A stretch of DNA of 50,900 nt. Source: Pseudomonadota bacterium. Lineage in GTDB: Bacteria > Pseudomonadota > Alphaproteobacteria > Acetobacterales > Acetobacteraceae. The notes under the pieces were generated by a model that saw only the letters and a list, made by a program, of their open reading frames with translations, did not search any database and was not told where the DNA came from. Positions 17,616 to 25,398 of the stretch are shown here, piece after piece. The stretch spans positions 134,857-185,756 of the forward strand of contig JABBOH010000001.1 in NCBI GenBank assembly GCA_019351895.1. Reading direction: 5' to 3'. The stretch's first letter is position 1; each line of letters starts with the position of its first letter. A program made the translations under genes and the position numbers.

Positions 17616-18668
17616 CTATAGGCTGGCGAGGCTCTTCGAGATCTTTTGCCGGACGGCGCTGGGGACAGCCCGCTTGAGTATGGCGCGGGAACTCGCCGCC
17701 CAGCTGTAGGGCTTGCTCTCCATCCGGATGTTGATGCGCCTGACAGGCGTCAACCGATACTTGGCCAGGAACAGCCCCGATTCCGGCGAGTTGAACCCAT
17801 CCATATCGAAGACGAGCCCCTTGCTCTGCGCAAGCTCGAGCGCCGTCCAGACGAGAAGACTATTGGCGCTGTTCTTCGACTTGCTGGGGACCCGGGATGA
17901 CAGCCAGTAGTACAGGTGCGACTGATCCCAGATGAGGATTGTGCTGGCGACAACCTGACCTTCCGCATCATGAATGTTCAGGATCGTGGATGCGCCGCGT
18001 TGCTGCGTCGCGTGCCAGATACGCTCGATGGCAGCCTTGTCCACATGGTTCGTCTGCTGCTTCTCCCGCATATACTCCCGGAACACGTCGAAGTAGGTGC
18101 CGATGTCTGTGGACTCGCAGACGGTGAAGGCTTTGGCGGCGCGGCGGATGTTCTGGCGTGTCTTCGCATCGATGGTCATGAAATGATCGGGCGTCGGGGC
18201 CAGAGAGCGGAAGGTATGCCGGCTCTCGGTGCCGTAGCCGGACAGGTTGAAGGCGAGCTCGAAGTCGGATTCGGGCGCCAGGGTGTAGAAGATCGCATCG
18301 TGCTTCGGCAGCCGCCCGAGGATTTCCCGCACGACGTCGAGTTTCTCCGAGAGATCGAGCGTCGGACGCTCGCTCGTCTGAGCGTCGACGATGTCCATCG
18401 TTCGCGAGAGGTAAGGCATCGTCACCTCGGTGAAGCCGTATTTGCGGTTGATCGCGAATATGAACTCCAGCTTTTGCGTCGAGGAGAGCGCGACCTCGAT
18501 GCTGCTCCACGCGCCGGGGGAACTGGCGTCGCACCACCAATGCTCCGCGAACAGCGAACGCTGCGGGGCCGTCGCGGGCGATGCCCCTGAGGCCTCAGAC
18601 CACAGACCGGCGCTCGGCCGCCTCGAACCCGCCGGGGCCCGTTCCGGAGCCAGGATATAACCGTCCAT
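17616..18668 (-). CDS. FemAB/GNAT-type acyltransferase (BioF2-like domain)
   Basis: The 350-residue protein resembles the FemAB-related GNAT family (Acetyltransf_6) often found in exopolysaccharide and cell-envelope loci. The most telling stretch is FMTIDAKTRQNIRRAAKAF near residue 165, the basic helix typical of the family, followed by FREYMREKQQ, ASTILIWDQSHLYYWLSSR and SLLVWTALELAQSKG with FDMDGFNSPESGL. The first 40 residues are low-complexity. It stands alone between the PLD gene and the ABC operon. It probably transfers an acyl or aminoacyl group to a sugar or peptide of the envelope; acceptor and donor are unknown. Confidence 0.78.
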   Translation of the reverse strand: MDGYILAPERAPAGSRRPSAGLWSEASGASPATAPQRSLFAEHWWCDASSPGAWSSIEVALSSTQKLEFIFAINRKYGFTEVTMPYLSRTMDIVDAQTSERPTLDLSEKLDVVREILGRLPKHDAIFYTLAPESDFELAFNLSGYGTESRHTFRSLAPTPDHFMTIDAKTRQNIRRAAKAFTVCESTDIGTYFDVFREYMREKQQTNHVDKAAIERIWHATQQRGASTILNIHDAEGQVVASTILIWDQSHLYYWLSSRVPSKSKNSANSLLVWTALELAQSKGLVFDMDGFNSPESGLFLAKYRLTPVRRINIRMESKPYSWAASSRAILKRAVPSAVRQKISKSLASL

Positions 18669-18735
18669 CCTAAGTCTCTTTCAGAAGCTAAGTGTTGGCC
18701 AGGATGCGCCGGATGCCGGCGTCGACGGAGTTCGG

Positions 18736-18770
18736 CGTCGTGCGGCGGCAACAAGCCCGGCCGCACGACG
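18736..18770. other. Perfect 11-bp inverted repeat (hairpin) between FemAB-like gene and ABC operon
   Basis: The arms CGTCGTGCGGC (18736-18746) and GCCGCACGACG (18760-18770) are exact reverse complements around a 13-base loop. It lies in the 264-base gap between the FemAB-like start and the end of the sugar-transport operon. There is no following T-run, so a standard intrinsic terminator is unlikely; a regulatory or RNA-structural role is possible. Otherwise this gap holds only the weaker hairpin at 18877. Confidence 0.55.
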
Positions 18771-18876
18771 GTCCGAAGCCGGCGCGGCGCGGGTGAGGCC
18801 CCGCGAAAGCATTACCTCAGTTGAGCCCTTGTCCATGGGCGGGAAGTACGAGGGCGGCGCCGCCGCGGCAATAAGC

Positions 18877-18900
18877 CTTTCGGTCTAGGACGTCCGAAAG
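18877..18900 (-). terminator. Possible terminator of the sugar ABC operon
   Basis: A 7-bp stem CTTTCGG/CCGAAAG (18877-18883 and 18894-18900) encloses a loop that itself holds the palindrome GGACGTCC. It lies about 30 bases after the permease stop on the minus strand and is followed only by GCTTATTG, not a proper T-run. The call is tentative. Confidence 0.3.
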
Positions 18901-18932
18901 CCTGGAAAAGGAGAGGCGTTGGGCAGCGGGCG

Positions 18933-19868
18933 CTAACGCCGGTTTACCGAGACTGCAAAGATGATGATCGCGCCCTTGATGATTTCCTGCACGCTCGTCG
19001 AGAAGCCCATCACCAGAAGTCCGAAGCCGATGATGCCGATGAAGATGGCGCCGATCACCGAGCCTATGATGGTGCCGTAGCCGCCGAACAGGCTCGTGCC
19101 GCCGATGATCACCGCCGCGATCACATCGAGTTCGAGACCGGAGCCGAGGCTCGGGTTGCCGGCGGTGCTGCGAGCCGCGAGCATCATCCCGGCCATGGCG
19201 GCCGCGGTGCCGCTGAGGACGAACGCCCATACCTTCGTCCGGTTTACGTTGATGCCGGAGAAATTCGCGGCCAGCGCGTTGCCGCCAACAGCCAGAACCC
19301 GGCGTCCGAAGAGCGATACGTGCAGAAGGTAATATCCGAACAGAACCACCAGCAGCGTCCACCAGACAGGTGCGGCGACAGTGAGGAAGCTCCCGTTCCA
19401 CAGCGCGTTGTTGATCCCGTCATTGACGATCGGTACAGGCATCGTGTTGGTGACGGTGAGGGCGGCGCCGGAGAAGACGCTCAGCATGCCGAGCGTCACC
19501 AGGAATGACGGGATTCGCAGGCGCGTGACCAGCAATCCGTTAATGGCGCCGATCGCGGCACCCATGACGAGCGTCAGCAGGGCGCTCGGCCAGGATGGCA
19601 CTCCCGCGTCCAGGAGAAGTGCGAGGATCATACCGGAGAAACTCGCGACCGATCCGACCGACAGGTCGATCTCGGCCGAGATGATGACGAAGGTCATGCC
19701 GATCGCGATGACAGACACGATGGCGGTGATGCGGAGAATGGCGCTGACTGTCGCCATCGTCGCGAAATTGGGTGCGAAGATCGCGAAGAAGACCGTGACG
19801 CCAAGGAAGATGACGTAGGTGATGTAGTCGCGCAGCAGACGCAGCATCGTGGAGCCTTGGGCAGTCAT
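18933..19868 (-). CDS. Sugar ABC transporter permease (RbsC type)
   Basis: A 311-residue inner-membrane permease of the ribose/xylose/inositol (BPD_transp_2) family. Many hydrophobic segments are visible, and the family signature occurs as FVIISAEIDLSVGSVASFSG near residue 60, plus NGLLVTRLRIPSFLVTLGM and GGTSLFGGYGTIIGSVIGA near residue 240. Its start overlaps the stop of the ATPase gene in ATGA. It is the third gene of the binding protein-ATPase-permease operon read from 22571 downwards. Only one permease gene is present, as is usual for RbsC-type systems that work as homodimers. Confidence 0.95.
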   Translation of the reverse strand: MTAQGSTMLRLLRDYITYVIFLGVTVFFAIFAPNFATMATVSAILRITAIVSVIAIGMTFVIISAEIDLSVGSVASFSGMILALLLDAGVPSWPSALLTLVMGAAIGAINGLLVTRLRIPSFLVTLGMLSVFSGAALTVTNTMPVPIVNDGINNALWNGSFLTVAAPVWWTLLVVLFGYYLLHVSLFGRRVLAVGGNALAANFSGINVNRTKVWAFVLSGTAAAMAGMMLAARSTAGNPSLGSGLELDVIAAVIIGGTSLFGGYGTIIGSVIGAIFIGIIGFGLLVMGFSTSVQEIIKGAIIIFAVSVNRR

Positions 19869-21385
19869 GCAATCACCGGATTCTTGGAGGCTTTGAGTTC
19901 GTCCTGGAGCATCGCCCGCAATCCCGCTTCGTCCAGGCCCGGTTCCACTTCGCGCGTGATCCGGCCATCGATCATCAGCAGCACGCGATCGGCTGTAGCG
20001 GCCAGTTCCTCGAGTTCGGAGGAGATCAGCAGCACGCCGACGCCTTCCGCCGCTGTCCGCCGCATGAGCGCCCGCATCTCGGCCTTGGCATTCACGTCGA
20101 CGCCGGAGGTGGGCTCATCGAGAATAAGGACCCGTGGCGAGGTTGCCAGCCACTTCGCGAAAACCACCTTCTGCTGATTGCCGCCGCTCAGTTCCGACGC
20201 CGCCTGCCGGGGGCCGCGCGCGTTGATGGCGAGGGCGCTCTGGAAGCGCGTGAACAAGGCGTCCGCTCCTGCGCGGGAGAATGCGGGCCAGGAGCCGCCG
20301 ATGCGCAAGCGCTTGAGGTTGGGCAGCGAGATGTTGGCGGCCAGCCCCTGATCGAGCACCAGACCCTCCCGCCGCCGGTCCTCGGGCACCAGCGCCAGAC
20401 CGGCGCGCACGGCATCCGCGGGTTCTCCGGGCGGCACGACGCGACCGTCCACCTTGATCTCGCCCCTGCGGTCGGAGATCAGGCCGAACAGCGCCTTGGC
20501 GAGCGTGGACCGGCCACTGCCGACCAGGCCCGCGATCCCGACGACTTCTCCGGCGGCAACCGTGAAGCTCACCTCGCGCAGCTTCCGCGCGGTGTTCAAC
20601 CCATTGACCTCCAGCGCCTTGGTGCCGGATTTCGCCGATGTGCCGCGCAGCATGTCGACGGGCGCGGTGCCGCGCGACATCAGCCCCGAGATGTGAACGA
20701 CCGACGTCTCCGAGGGGCGCATCGGTCCGATCAGACGCCCATCCTTGATAAGGCTGATCCGATCGCTGATGGAGAAGATCTCGGCCATACGGTGGCTGAT
20801 GTAGATAATGCCGATGCCGCGCGACTTGAGTTCCGCGATGATGCGCATCAGCACCACCTCCTCGCTCATCGTCAGGGAGGAGGTCGGCTCATCCATGATG
20901 AGAACCCGCGCGCCACGCGCCACCGCCTTCAGAATTTCGACCATCTGGCGCTGGGCGAAAGGCAGCCGCCCGACTTCGGCGTCGAGGTCGAGCGGGAACC
21001 CATACCCTTCGATGAGGCGTGACGCTTCGCCGCGCATCGCACGCCGACGCACGCTCCAGCCGAAACCGCGCGGTTCGCGGCCGAGGAAGATGTTGTCGGC
21101 GACGGTGCCGTTGGGCACGAGGCTGAGTTCCTGGAAGATCATCGCGATCCCCCGGCTCAGATGATCGCCGACCGATCCACCGCTGATCGATTGCCCCTCA
21201 AGCGCGATCGTGCCTGCATCCTGCCGATGAACGCCCATCAGGATCTTCATCAGCGTCGACTTACCCGCGCCGTTTTCACCGAGGAGGGCGTGCACCTCTC
21301 CGGCGTCCAGGACGAAGTCGACTTCGGACAGAACACGATTCTGTCCGAAGCTTTTGCTGATGCCACGCATCTCGATCAGTGGCAC
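19865..21385 (-). CDS. Sugar ABC transporter ATP-binding protein (RbsA type)
   Basis: A double-ABC ATPase of about 506 residues, as in RbsA, XylG and MglA. The first nucleotide-binding domain has LLGENGAGKSTLMKILMG (Walker A), LPFAQRQMVEILKAVARG in place of a canonical signature, and VLIMDEPTSSLT (Walker B). The second has IAGLVGSGRSTLAKALFG, ELSGGNQQKVVFAKWL and VLILDEPTSGVDVNAK. The GTG at 21385 is chosen as start because GGGAG lies six bases upstream and PLIEMRGISKSFG begins the domain; a longer frame to 21472 would run into the binding-protein gene. It couples to the permease gene by an ATGA overlap. Confidence 0.95.
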   Translation of the reverse strand: MPLIEMRGISKSFGQNRVLSEVDFVLDAGEVHALLGENGAGKSTLMKILMGVHRQDAGTIALEGQSISGGSVGDHLSRGIAMIFQELSLVPNGTVADNIFLGREPRGFGWSVRRRAMRGEASRLIEGYGFPLDLDAEVGRLPFAQRQMVEILKAVARGARVLIMDEPTSSLTMSEEVVLMRIIAELKSRGIGIIYISHRMAEIFSISDRISLIKDGRLIGPMRPSETSVVHISGLMSRGTAPVDMLRGTSAKSGTKALEVNGLNTARKLREVSFTVAAGEVVGIAGLVGSGRSTLAKALFGLISDRRGEIKVDGRVVPPGEPADAVRAGLALVPEDRRREGLVLDQGLAANISLPNLKRLRIGGSWPAFSRAGADALFTRFQSALAINARGPRQAASELSGGNQQKVVFAKWLATSPRVLILDEPTSGVDVNAKAEMRALMRRTAAEGVGVLLISSELEELAATADRVLLMIDGRITREVEPGLDEAGLRAMLQDELKASKNPVIA

Positions 21386-21419
21386 GCCGTGCTCCCGTCG
21401 CTGGGTGCGGTGCGGGTTC

Positions 21420-22571
21420 TCAGAAGCACTGGCCCTTGCAGGCGTTGATGACGTTCTTCGGCGGCGGCTCATGCGTGACCGTCTGCAGCGCGCTCAGCAG
21501 GTCGAGCTTCTTCACGCGGAGCGTCGGCACTTCAATGTAGGGAGGCACCTTCTCGCCAAGCAGCGCAGTCGCGGCGGACTTCGCTTCCGCGACGCCCTGG
21601 TCGAAGGGACGCTGAGACCCGACGGCGAGGAACTGCCCGCGCGCGACATAGAGCGCGCTGTCCGGCGCGAGGTCGTTGGTCGTGACCGTCACCTTGCGGC
21701 CGAGCGTCTCCGCCGCCGCCACGACCTGCTCCGCGGGCGTATCCCAGGCAACGAAAAAGCCCTTCAGCTTCGGATGCGCCGTCATCATGGCGGTGGCCAC
21801 GCTATACGCGCCCTGCGGCGTAGTGAAGGTGCCGACGCCATCGACCTTGATGCCGGGGTATTCGGCAAAGGCCTTCAAGGCGCCCACCTTCCGAACCGCG
21901 ACCGAATAGTAATAGTCGTAGACGAGCGTGATGACGCCGACTTCGCCTTTGCCGCCCATCGATTCAGCCAGCTGCTTCGCCGCGAAATAAGCGTTCTTCT
22001 CGTTGTCCGAGGCGGTGACCGAGACGTAGTCCTTGCCCGGCGCCATCCCAACCGGAACATTGTCCATGAAGACGAGCTTGATGCCCGCGGCCGCCGCCTT
22101 TTCGTACGCAGCGGCCTCGCTCTTTGGATCAATCGGAATGGAGAAGATGACGTCGGGCTTGCGCGCGATCATTTCCTCGAGGTCGCTGATCTGCGTTCCC
22201 GGCTGGAACTTCGCGTCCGTCACCGCGACAACCTTGATGCCGAACGTGCTCAGCGTCTGCTTGATGCCTTCGACCTGCAGCAGCGGCCAGCCTGCGGCCA
22301 TGGTGTGCATGACGATGCCCGCTGTGTAGTGACCGGCCTTCAGCTTGGCGATCTGATCGGGCGTGAAGGTCAATACGTCCGGCGGCGAGGCCGGGGCGCC
22401 ATTCGGGTAGCCGGGCACCACCTGACCCGTCGGCGTCAGCGGCAGGGGCTTCAACAGCGCCTTCGCTGCCGGGGGAATGTTGTTCGGCCAGGAGTAGTTC
22501 TGGGCGAGTGCCGGCACGCTCATCAGTGCCAGGATGGCGGCGGCCGATGCCAGCTTCTTGGATAGGCTCAT
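21420..22571 (-). CDS. Periplasmic sugar-binding protein of the ABC transporter
   Basis: The 383-residue protein starts with a clear Sec signal peptide (KKLASAAAILALMSVPALAQ, cleavage likely after ALA). The mature part is a type-I periplasmic binding protein (Peripla_BP_4): an IVMHTMAAGWPLLQVEGIK strand-helix, VIFSIPIDPKSEAAA and KLVFMDNVPVGM are typical. The mature N-terminus has about 50 extra residues rich in Pro before the first domain, and the C-terminus ends with two Cys in CKGQC that could form a disulfide. GGGAG precedes the ATG. As the first gene of the operon it sets its specificity, which is likely a sugar or polyol; the ligand cannot be named. Confidence 0.92.
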   Translation of the reverse strand: MSLSKKLASAAAILALMSVPALAQNYSWPNNIPPAAKALLKPLPLTPTGQVVPGYPNGAPASPPDVLTFTPDQIAKLKAGHYTAGIVMHTMAAGWPLLQVEGIKQTLSTFGIKVVAVTDAKFQPGTQISDLEEMIARKPDVIFSIPIDPKSEAAAYEKAAAAGIKLVFMDNVPVGMAPGKDYVSVTASDNEKNAYFAAKQLAESMGGKGEVGVITLVYDYYYSVAVRKVGALKAFAEYPGIKVDGVGTFTTPQGAYSVATAMMTAHPKLKGFFVAWDTPAEQVVAAAETLGRKVTVTTNDLAPDSALYVARGQFLAVGSQRPFDQGVAEAKSAATALLGEKVPPYIEVPTLRVKKLDLLSALQTVTHEPPPKNVINACKGQCF

Positions 22572-22658
22572 GACGATCTCCCTATTGAGTTTATTCTTGT
22601 ATCCGCGAACGCGGGACGCTTCAGCTACCTTCAGCGTCGTCGCAGCCCCTGCGCTACG

Positions 22659-22697
22659 ATTCTCTCATAGATTGTCAGAAATGCGCAAAAATGTGCA
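22659..22697 (-). promoter_or_regulatory. Candidate promoter and operator of the sugar ABC operon
   Basis: On the minus strand a TTGCGC box (22683-22688) lies 18 bases from a GAGAAT box (22659-22664), about 90 bases before the binding-protein start. An imperfect palindrome, on the plus strand TGCGCAAAAATGTGCA (22682-22697), overlaps the -35 box. A repressor such as the DeoR protein encoded next door could bind there. Pattern evidence only. Confidence 0.4.
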
Positions 22698-22713
22698 AGG
22701 GCTATTCCGGCGC

Positions 22714-23532
22714 TCACGCGGCGGCGGTCGCGACCATGGTCACTTTGATTCCGGCGTGACGCAGACAGTCGACATCGTCCTCGGCGGCGCCGTCATCGGT
22801 GATAAGTTCATGGACGGCCCCAGGATCACAAATGCGACAGAAGGCCGCAAGCTGAAACTTCGACGCATCCGCGAGAAGCACGACACGACGCGCGGCGGAA
22901 ACCATGGCCTGTTTCATGGCGGCCGCCTCCAGGGACGTTTCCGTCGGGATGCCGCGGTGGATGGCGTGGACCCCGATGAATGCCACATCGGCGTGCAGGT
23001 TCGGGATGAAATCCGAGCCCGGGCGCCCGGTCAGGGTCAGCGACCCGGGACGAACGGTTCCCCCCAGGACAACAACCTGCATCCTGGAGGAGGATGCGAG
23101 CAGTTGTCCGATTCCGAGGTCGTTGGTCACCGACGTCAAGCTGAGATCGCGATCGAGGCAGGCCTGCGCCGCCATGGCAACCGTCGAACTGCTGTCGAAT
23201 ATCACGCTCTCGCCATCGCGAAGCATTGCTGCCGCGGCCTGGCCGATTGCTGTTTTCTCGGCGCGCGAGAACTGCGCGGCGATCGCGGCCTCCGGTTCGA
23301 AGGTCGAGCGGGGCTGCCGCTGCTGGATCAATGCGCCGCCATGCGTTCGCTCGATGTAGCCGCGGTCCTCAAGGTGTTCGAGATCGCGTCGGATGGTCGA
23401 GGGCGAGGTTTGGGCGGCGTCCGCCAGTTCCTGGATGGATGCGGAACCTCGCTTCTGAATGTGCTCAAGCACCAGGGCTCGCCGTTGCGCGGGTATCATT
23501 TCGGCGATCTGACGGCTGGCCATGACAGTCAT
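22714..23532 (-). CDS. DeoR-family transcriptional repressor
   Basis: The protein has the DeoR/GlpR layout: an N-terminal helix-turn-helix in AQRRALVLEHIQKRGSASI then TSPSTIRRDLEHLEDRGYIERTHGGA, and a C-terminal sugar-phosphate-sensing DeoRC domain with IFDSSSTVAMAAQ, SLTSVTNDLGIGQLL, VVVLGGTVRPGSLTLTGR and VVLLADASKF. These regulators usually repress sugar-use genes until a phosphorylated sugar binds. The frame is open to a GTG at 23550 and has further ATGs at 23532 and 23523; 23532 is used here, with modest certainty. It lies directly upstream of the ABC operon and is probably its regulator. Three phased repeats sit about 70-100 bases before it. Confidence 0.93.
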   Translation of the reverse strand: MTVMASRQIAEMIPAQRRALVLEHIQKRGSASIQELADAAQTSPSTIRRDLEHLEDRGYIERTHGGALIQQRQPRSTFEPEAAIAAQFSRAEKTAIGQAAAAMLRDGESVIFDSSSTVAMAAQACLDRDLSLTSVTNDLGIGQLLASSSRMQVVVLGGTVRPGSLTLTGRPGSDFIPNLHADVAFIGVHAIHRGIPTETSLEAAAMKQAMVSAARRVVLLADASKFQLAAFCRICDPGAVHELITDDGAAEDDVDCLRHAGIKVTMVATAAA

Positions 23533-23603
23533 CCCGTTCGAGTTGGCCACGCTCGTCTGCCGCTAGTCGCGTGATCGGGCGCGGTATACCCGTGCGGACC
23601 GAG

Positions 23604-23629
23604 TTTGGACTGTTTTGGAATCATTTGGA
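23604..23629 (-). promoter_or_regulatory. Three TTTGGA repeats at exact 10-base spacing before the DeoR gene
   Basis: On the plus strand TTTGGA occurs at 23604-23609, 23614-23619 and 23624-23629; on the coding strand it reads as TCCAAA three times. The repeats are phased on one helical turn. A TATACC sequence (23583-23588, minus strand) follows at a distance that would put the repeats at and just upstream of a -35 region. This is typical of an array bound by a multimeric regulator, plausibly the DeoR protein itself. Confidence 0.5.
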
Positions 23630-23691
23630 AGACGTGGCCACTCGCGGGTAGTTATAGGCGCCGTTTGAGGGGAGGGGGAACTCGCCCCGGA

Positions 23692-25287
23692 CTAGCCGCC
23701 AGTCGCGACGTATTTGCCCGTCGAGGGGGCCGCGAACAGCCTGAACGTAATGAGGTCGCCCTCCTCCATCGTCGCGATCGCATGGCCGAGCGGGCTGATG
23801 ATCTTGCCGAAGCTCCGGGTGGATGTGTGGTCCGCCTGCCCGACCTTGCCCGATATGGCCCAGACGCGGCCGCGCGCCTGCAGATGGCTGGCGGCGACGA
23901 AGACATCCTTCGTCCAGGCGCTGTCCGGGAGCCGTCGATCTTCACGACCGAGGAAGAAGTTCATCATCTCTATCGGCCCGCGATCGGGCGCGAGGATGAG
24001 GTCGCCGGGTTCGAGCACCCGCTGCAAATCGACCGCTGCAAGGTCCCAGCGCGGCTTCGTCTCGGCCCGGTAATAGGGGGCGAGATTGATGATCGACATA
24101 GCAACCAGTAGAGCCGCCGCCACCGTCTGCCAGAGCCGCGTCGGCATCATGCAGACGCCGAGGCCGACGAAGACGAAGAACGGCACGGAACTCCATATGA
24201 GGTAGCGGGGCATCCACAGCGGCTTGGCGAGAGAAATCGCCAGGATGGCGACCGGCGGCACGACGGCGGCGATGCCGAGCGTGCGTGCGAGCGTCCAGCC
24301 GGCGCTGCCGGTGGCACGCCGGGGCCGGAGATAGGCGAGGCCCATGGCGCCGAAGATGAGGAGGAGAACTCCGAAGCCTGGAATGACCTCGGGGAACAGG
24401 TGGAAGTTTATGAGGCGCGAGATGCGCATGAGGTAGAGCGACCCGAGCGTCGACAGAAAGCTGTGCGCGGTGATGGCGGGCACCCAATCCGTCGCGTTCG
24501 TCATCTGGCCTTTGGTGACCACGGCCATCGCGCCGAACCAGGGCAGGGTCAGCAGCAGGATGATTGCCTGCGCCGTGAGCCAGCGGCGTAGAAATATCCG
24601 GCGGTCGATCGTCCGGTCGGGGAGAATGGCGATTGCCGCGCAGTTCGCCGAGATAAGCCAGAAGTAGGCGATGCTCAGCACCTGCAGCGCGCCGACCGTT
24701 CCGATCGTGTAGATGATCCAGGGTGCGAGCCGAACGGCAGGATCTCTCCGCGGCAGGCTGGCGCGGCGCGGGTCAGCCGCAAGTTCGACGAGCCCGAGAA
24801 ACCCGATCGCCATCATGAACACGACGAAGGTATAGGAGCGCGCCTCTTGGCCGTACTGGACATGAAGGGGTGAGAGCGCCAGCAGCAGCGCGGCGACGAG
24901 CCCTGCCCGCCAGCCGCCGAGGCGCTGCCCGATCAGATAGACGACGCCGCACGCCGCCGCGCCGAAAACGGCGGCCGGAAGGCGCAGAATCGCTTCCGTC
25001 AAACCGTAATGAGCGAAGAGGGCGGTGATGGCGAAGTAGGACGGGAGGTGATGAGCGGCCAGCGCGTTCTGCACCATGCCCCAGAAAGGCAGGCTCGCGC
25101 GCTGAACGGTCGTGACTTCGTCGAGCCAGAACGGCATCGCGTCGATGTCGATCAGCCGCGCCGCCAGCCCCACGAGGCAAACCACGGCGACGAAAGCCCA
25201 TGTGAGGCGGCGCTGGATGTTGTCGGCGGTCCGGTTTTTTTCACCCGGCAGCAGGTTCGACGCGATAGCCGGGATTGCCGCGGGCAT
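23692..25287 (-). CDS. GT39-like membrane glycosyltransferase (ArnT/PMT superfamily)
   Basis: A 531-residue protein with about ten to twelve hydrophobic segments. The first periplasmic loop carries FWLDEVTTVQ, with the Asp-Glu pair conserved in the GT-C fold of ArnT and protein mannosyltransferases, followed by LPSYFAITALFAHYG and LSPLHVQYGQEARSYTFV, both typical of PMT_2-type enzymes. Such proteins move a sugar from a polyprenyl-phosphate donor to lipid A or another acceptor on the periplasmic side. The last 130 residues are soluble, with DLILAPDRGPIEMMNFFLG. It stands upstream of nothing co-directional except the DeoR block and is separated by 111 bases from the cyclase gene. Donor and acceptor are unknown. 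Confidence 0.85.
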   Translation of the reverse strand: MPAAIPAIASNLLPGEKNRTADNIQRRLTWAFVAVVCLVGLAARLIDIDAMPFWLDEVTTVQRASLPFWGMVQNALAAHHLPSYFAITALFAHYGLTEAILRLPAAVFGAAACGVVYLIGQRLGGWRAGLVAALLLALSPLHVQYGQEARSYTFVVFMMAIGFLGLVELAADPRRASLPRRDPAVRLAPWIIYTIGTVGALQVLSIAYFWLISANCAAIAILPDRTIDRRIFLRRWLTAQAIILLLTLPWFGAMAVVTKGQMTNATDWVPAITAHSFLSTLGSLYLMRISRLINFHLFPEVIPGFGVLLLIFGAMGLAYLRPRRATGSAGWTLARTLGIAAVVPPVAILAISLAKPLWMPRYLIWSSVPFFVFVGLGVCMMPTRLWQTVAAALLVAMSIINLAPYYRAETKPRWDLAAVDLQRVLEPGDLILAPDRGPIEMMNFFLGREDRRLPDSAWTKDVFVAASHLQARGRVWAISGKVGQADHTSTRSFGKIISPLGHAIATMEEGDLITFRLFAAPSTGKYVATGG

Positions 25288-25398
25288 GATGTCTCCACTT
25301 GCCGACCCCGAGCGGGCCAGACAACGAGATTGGCGCGCTGATTGCGGCGAATTTGGCGTGGGTGGACGAGAGTGGCGGCGCAGGCAGCGATGAGACGC

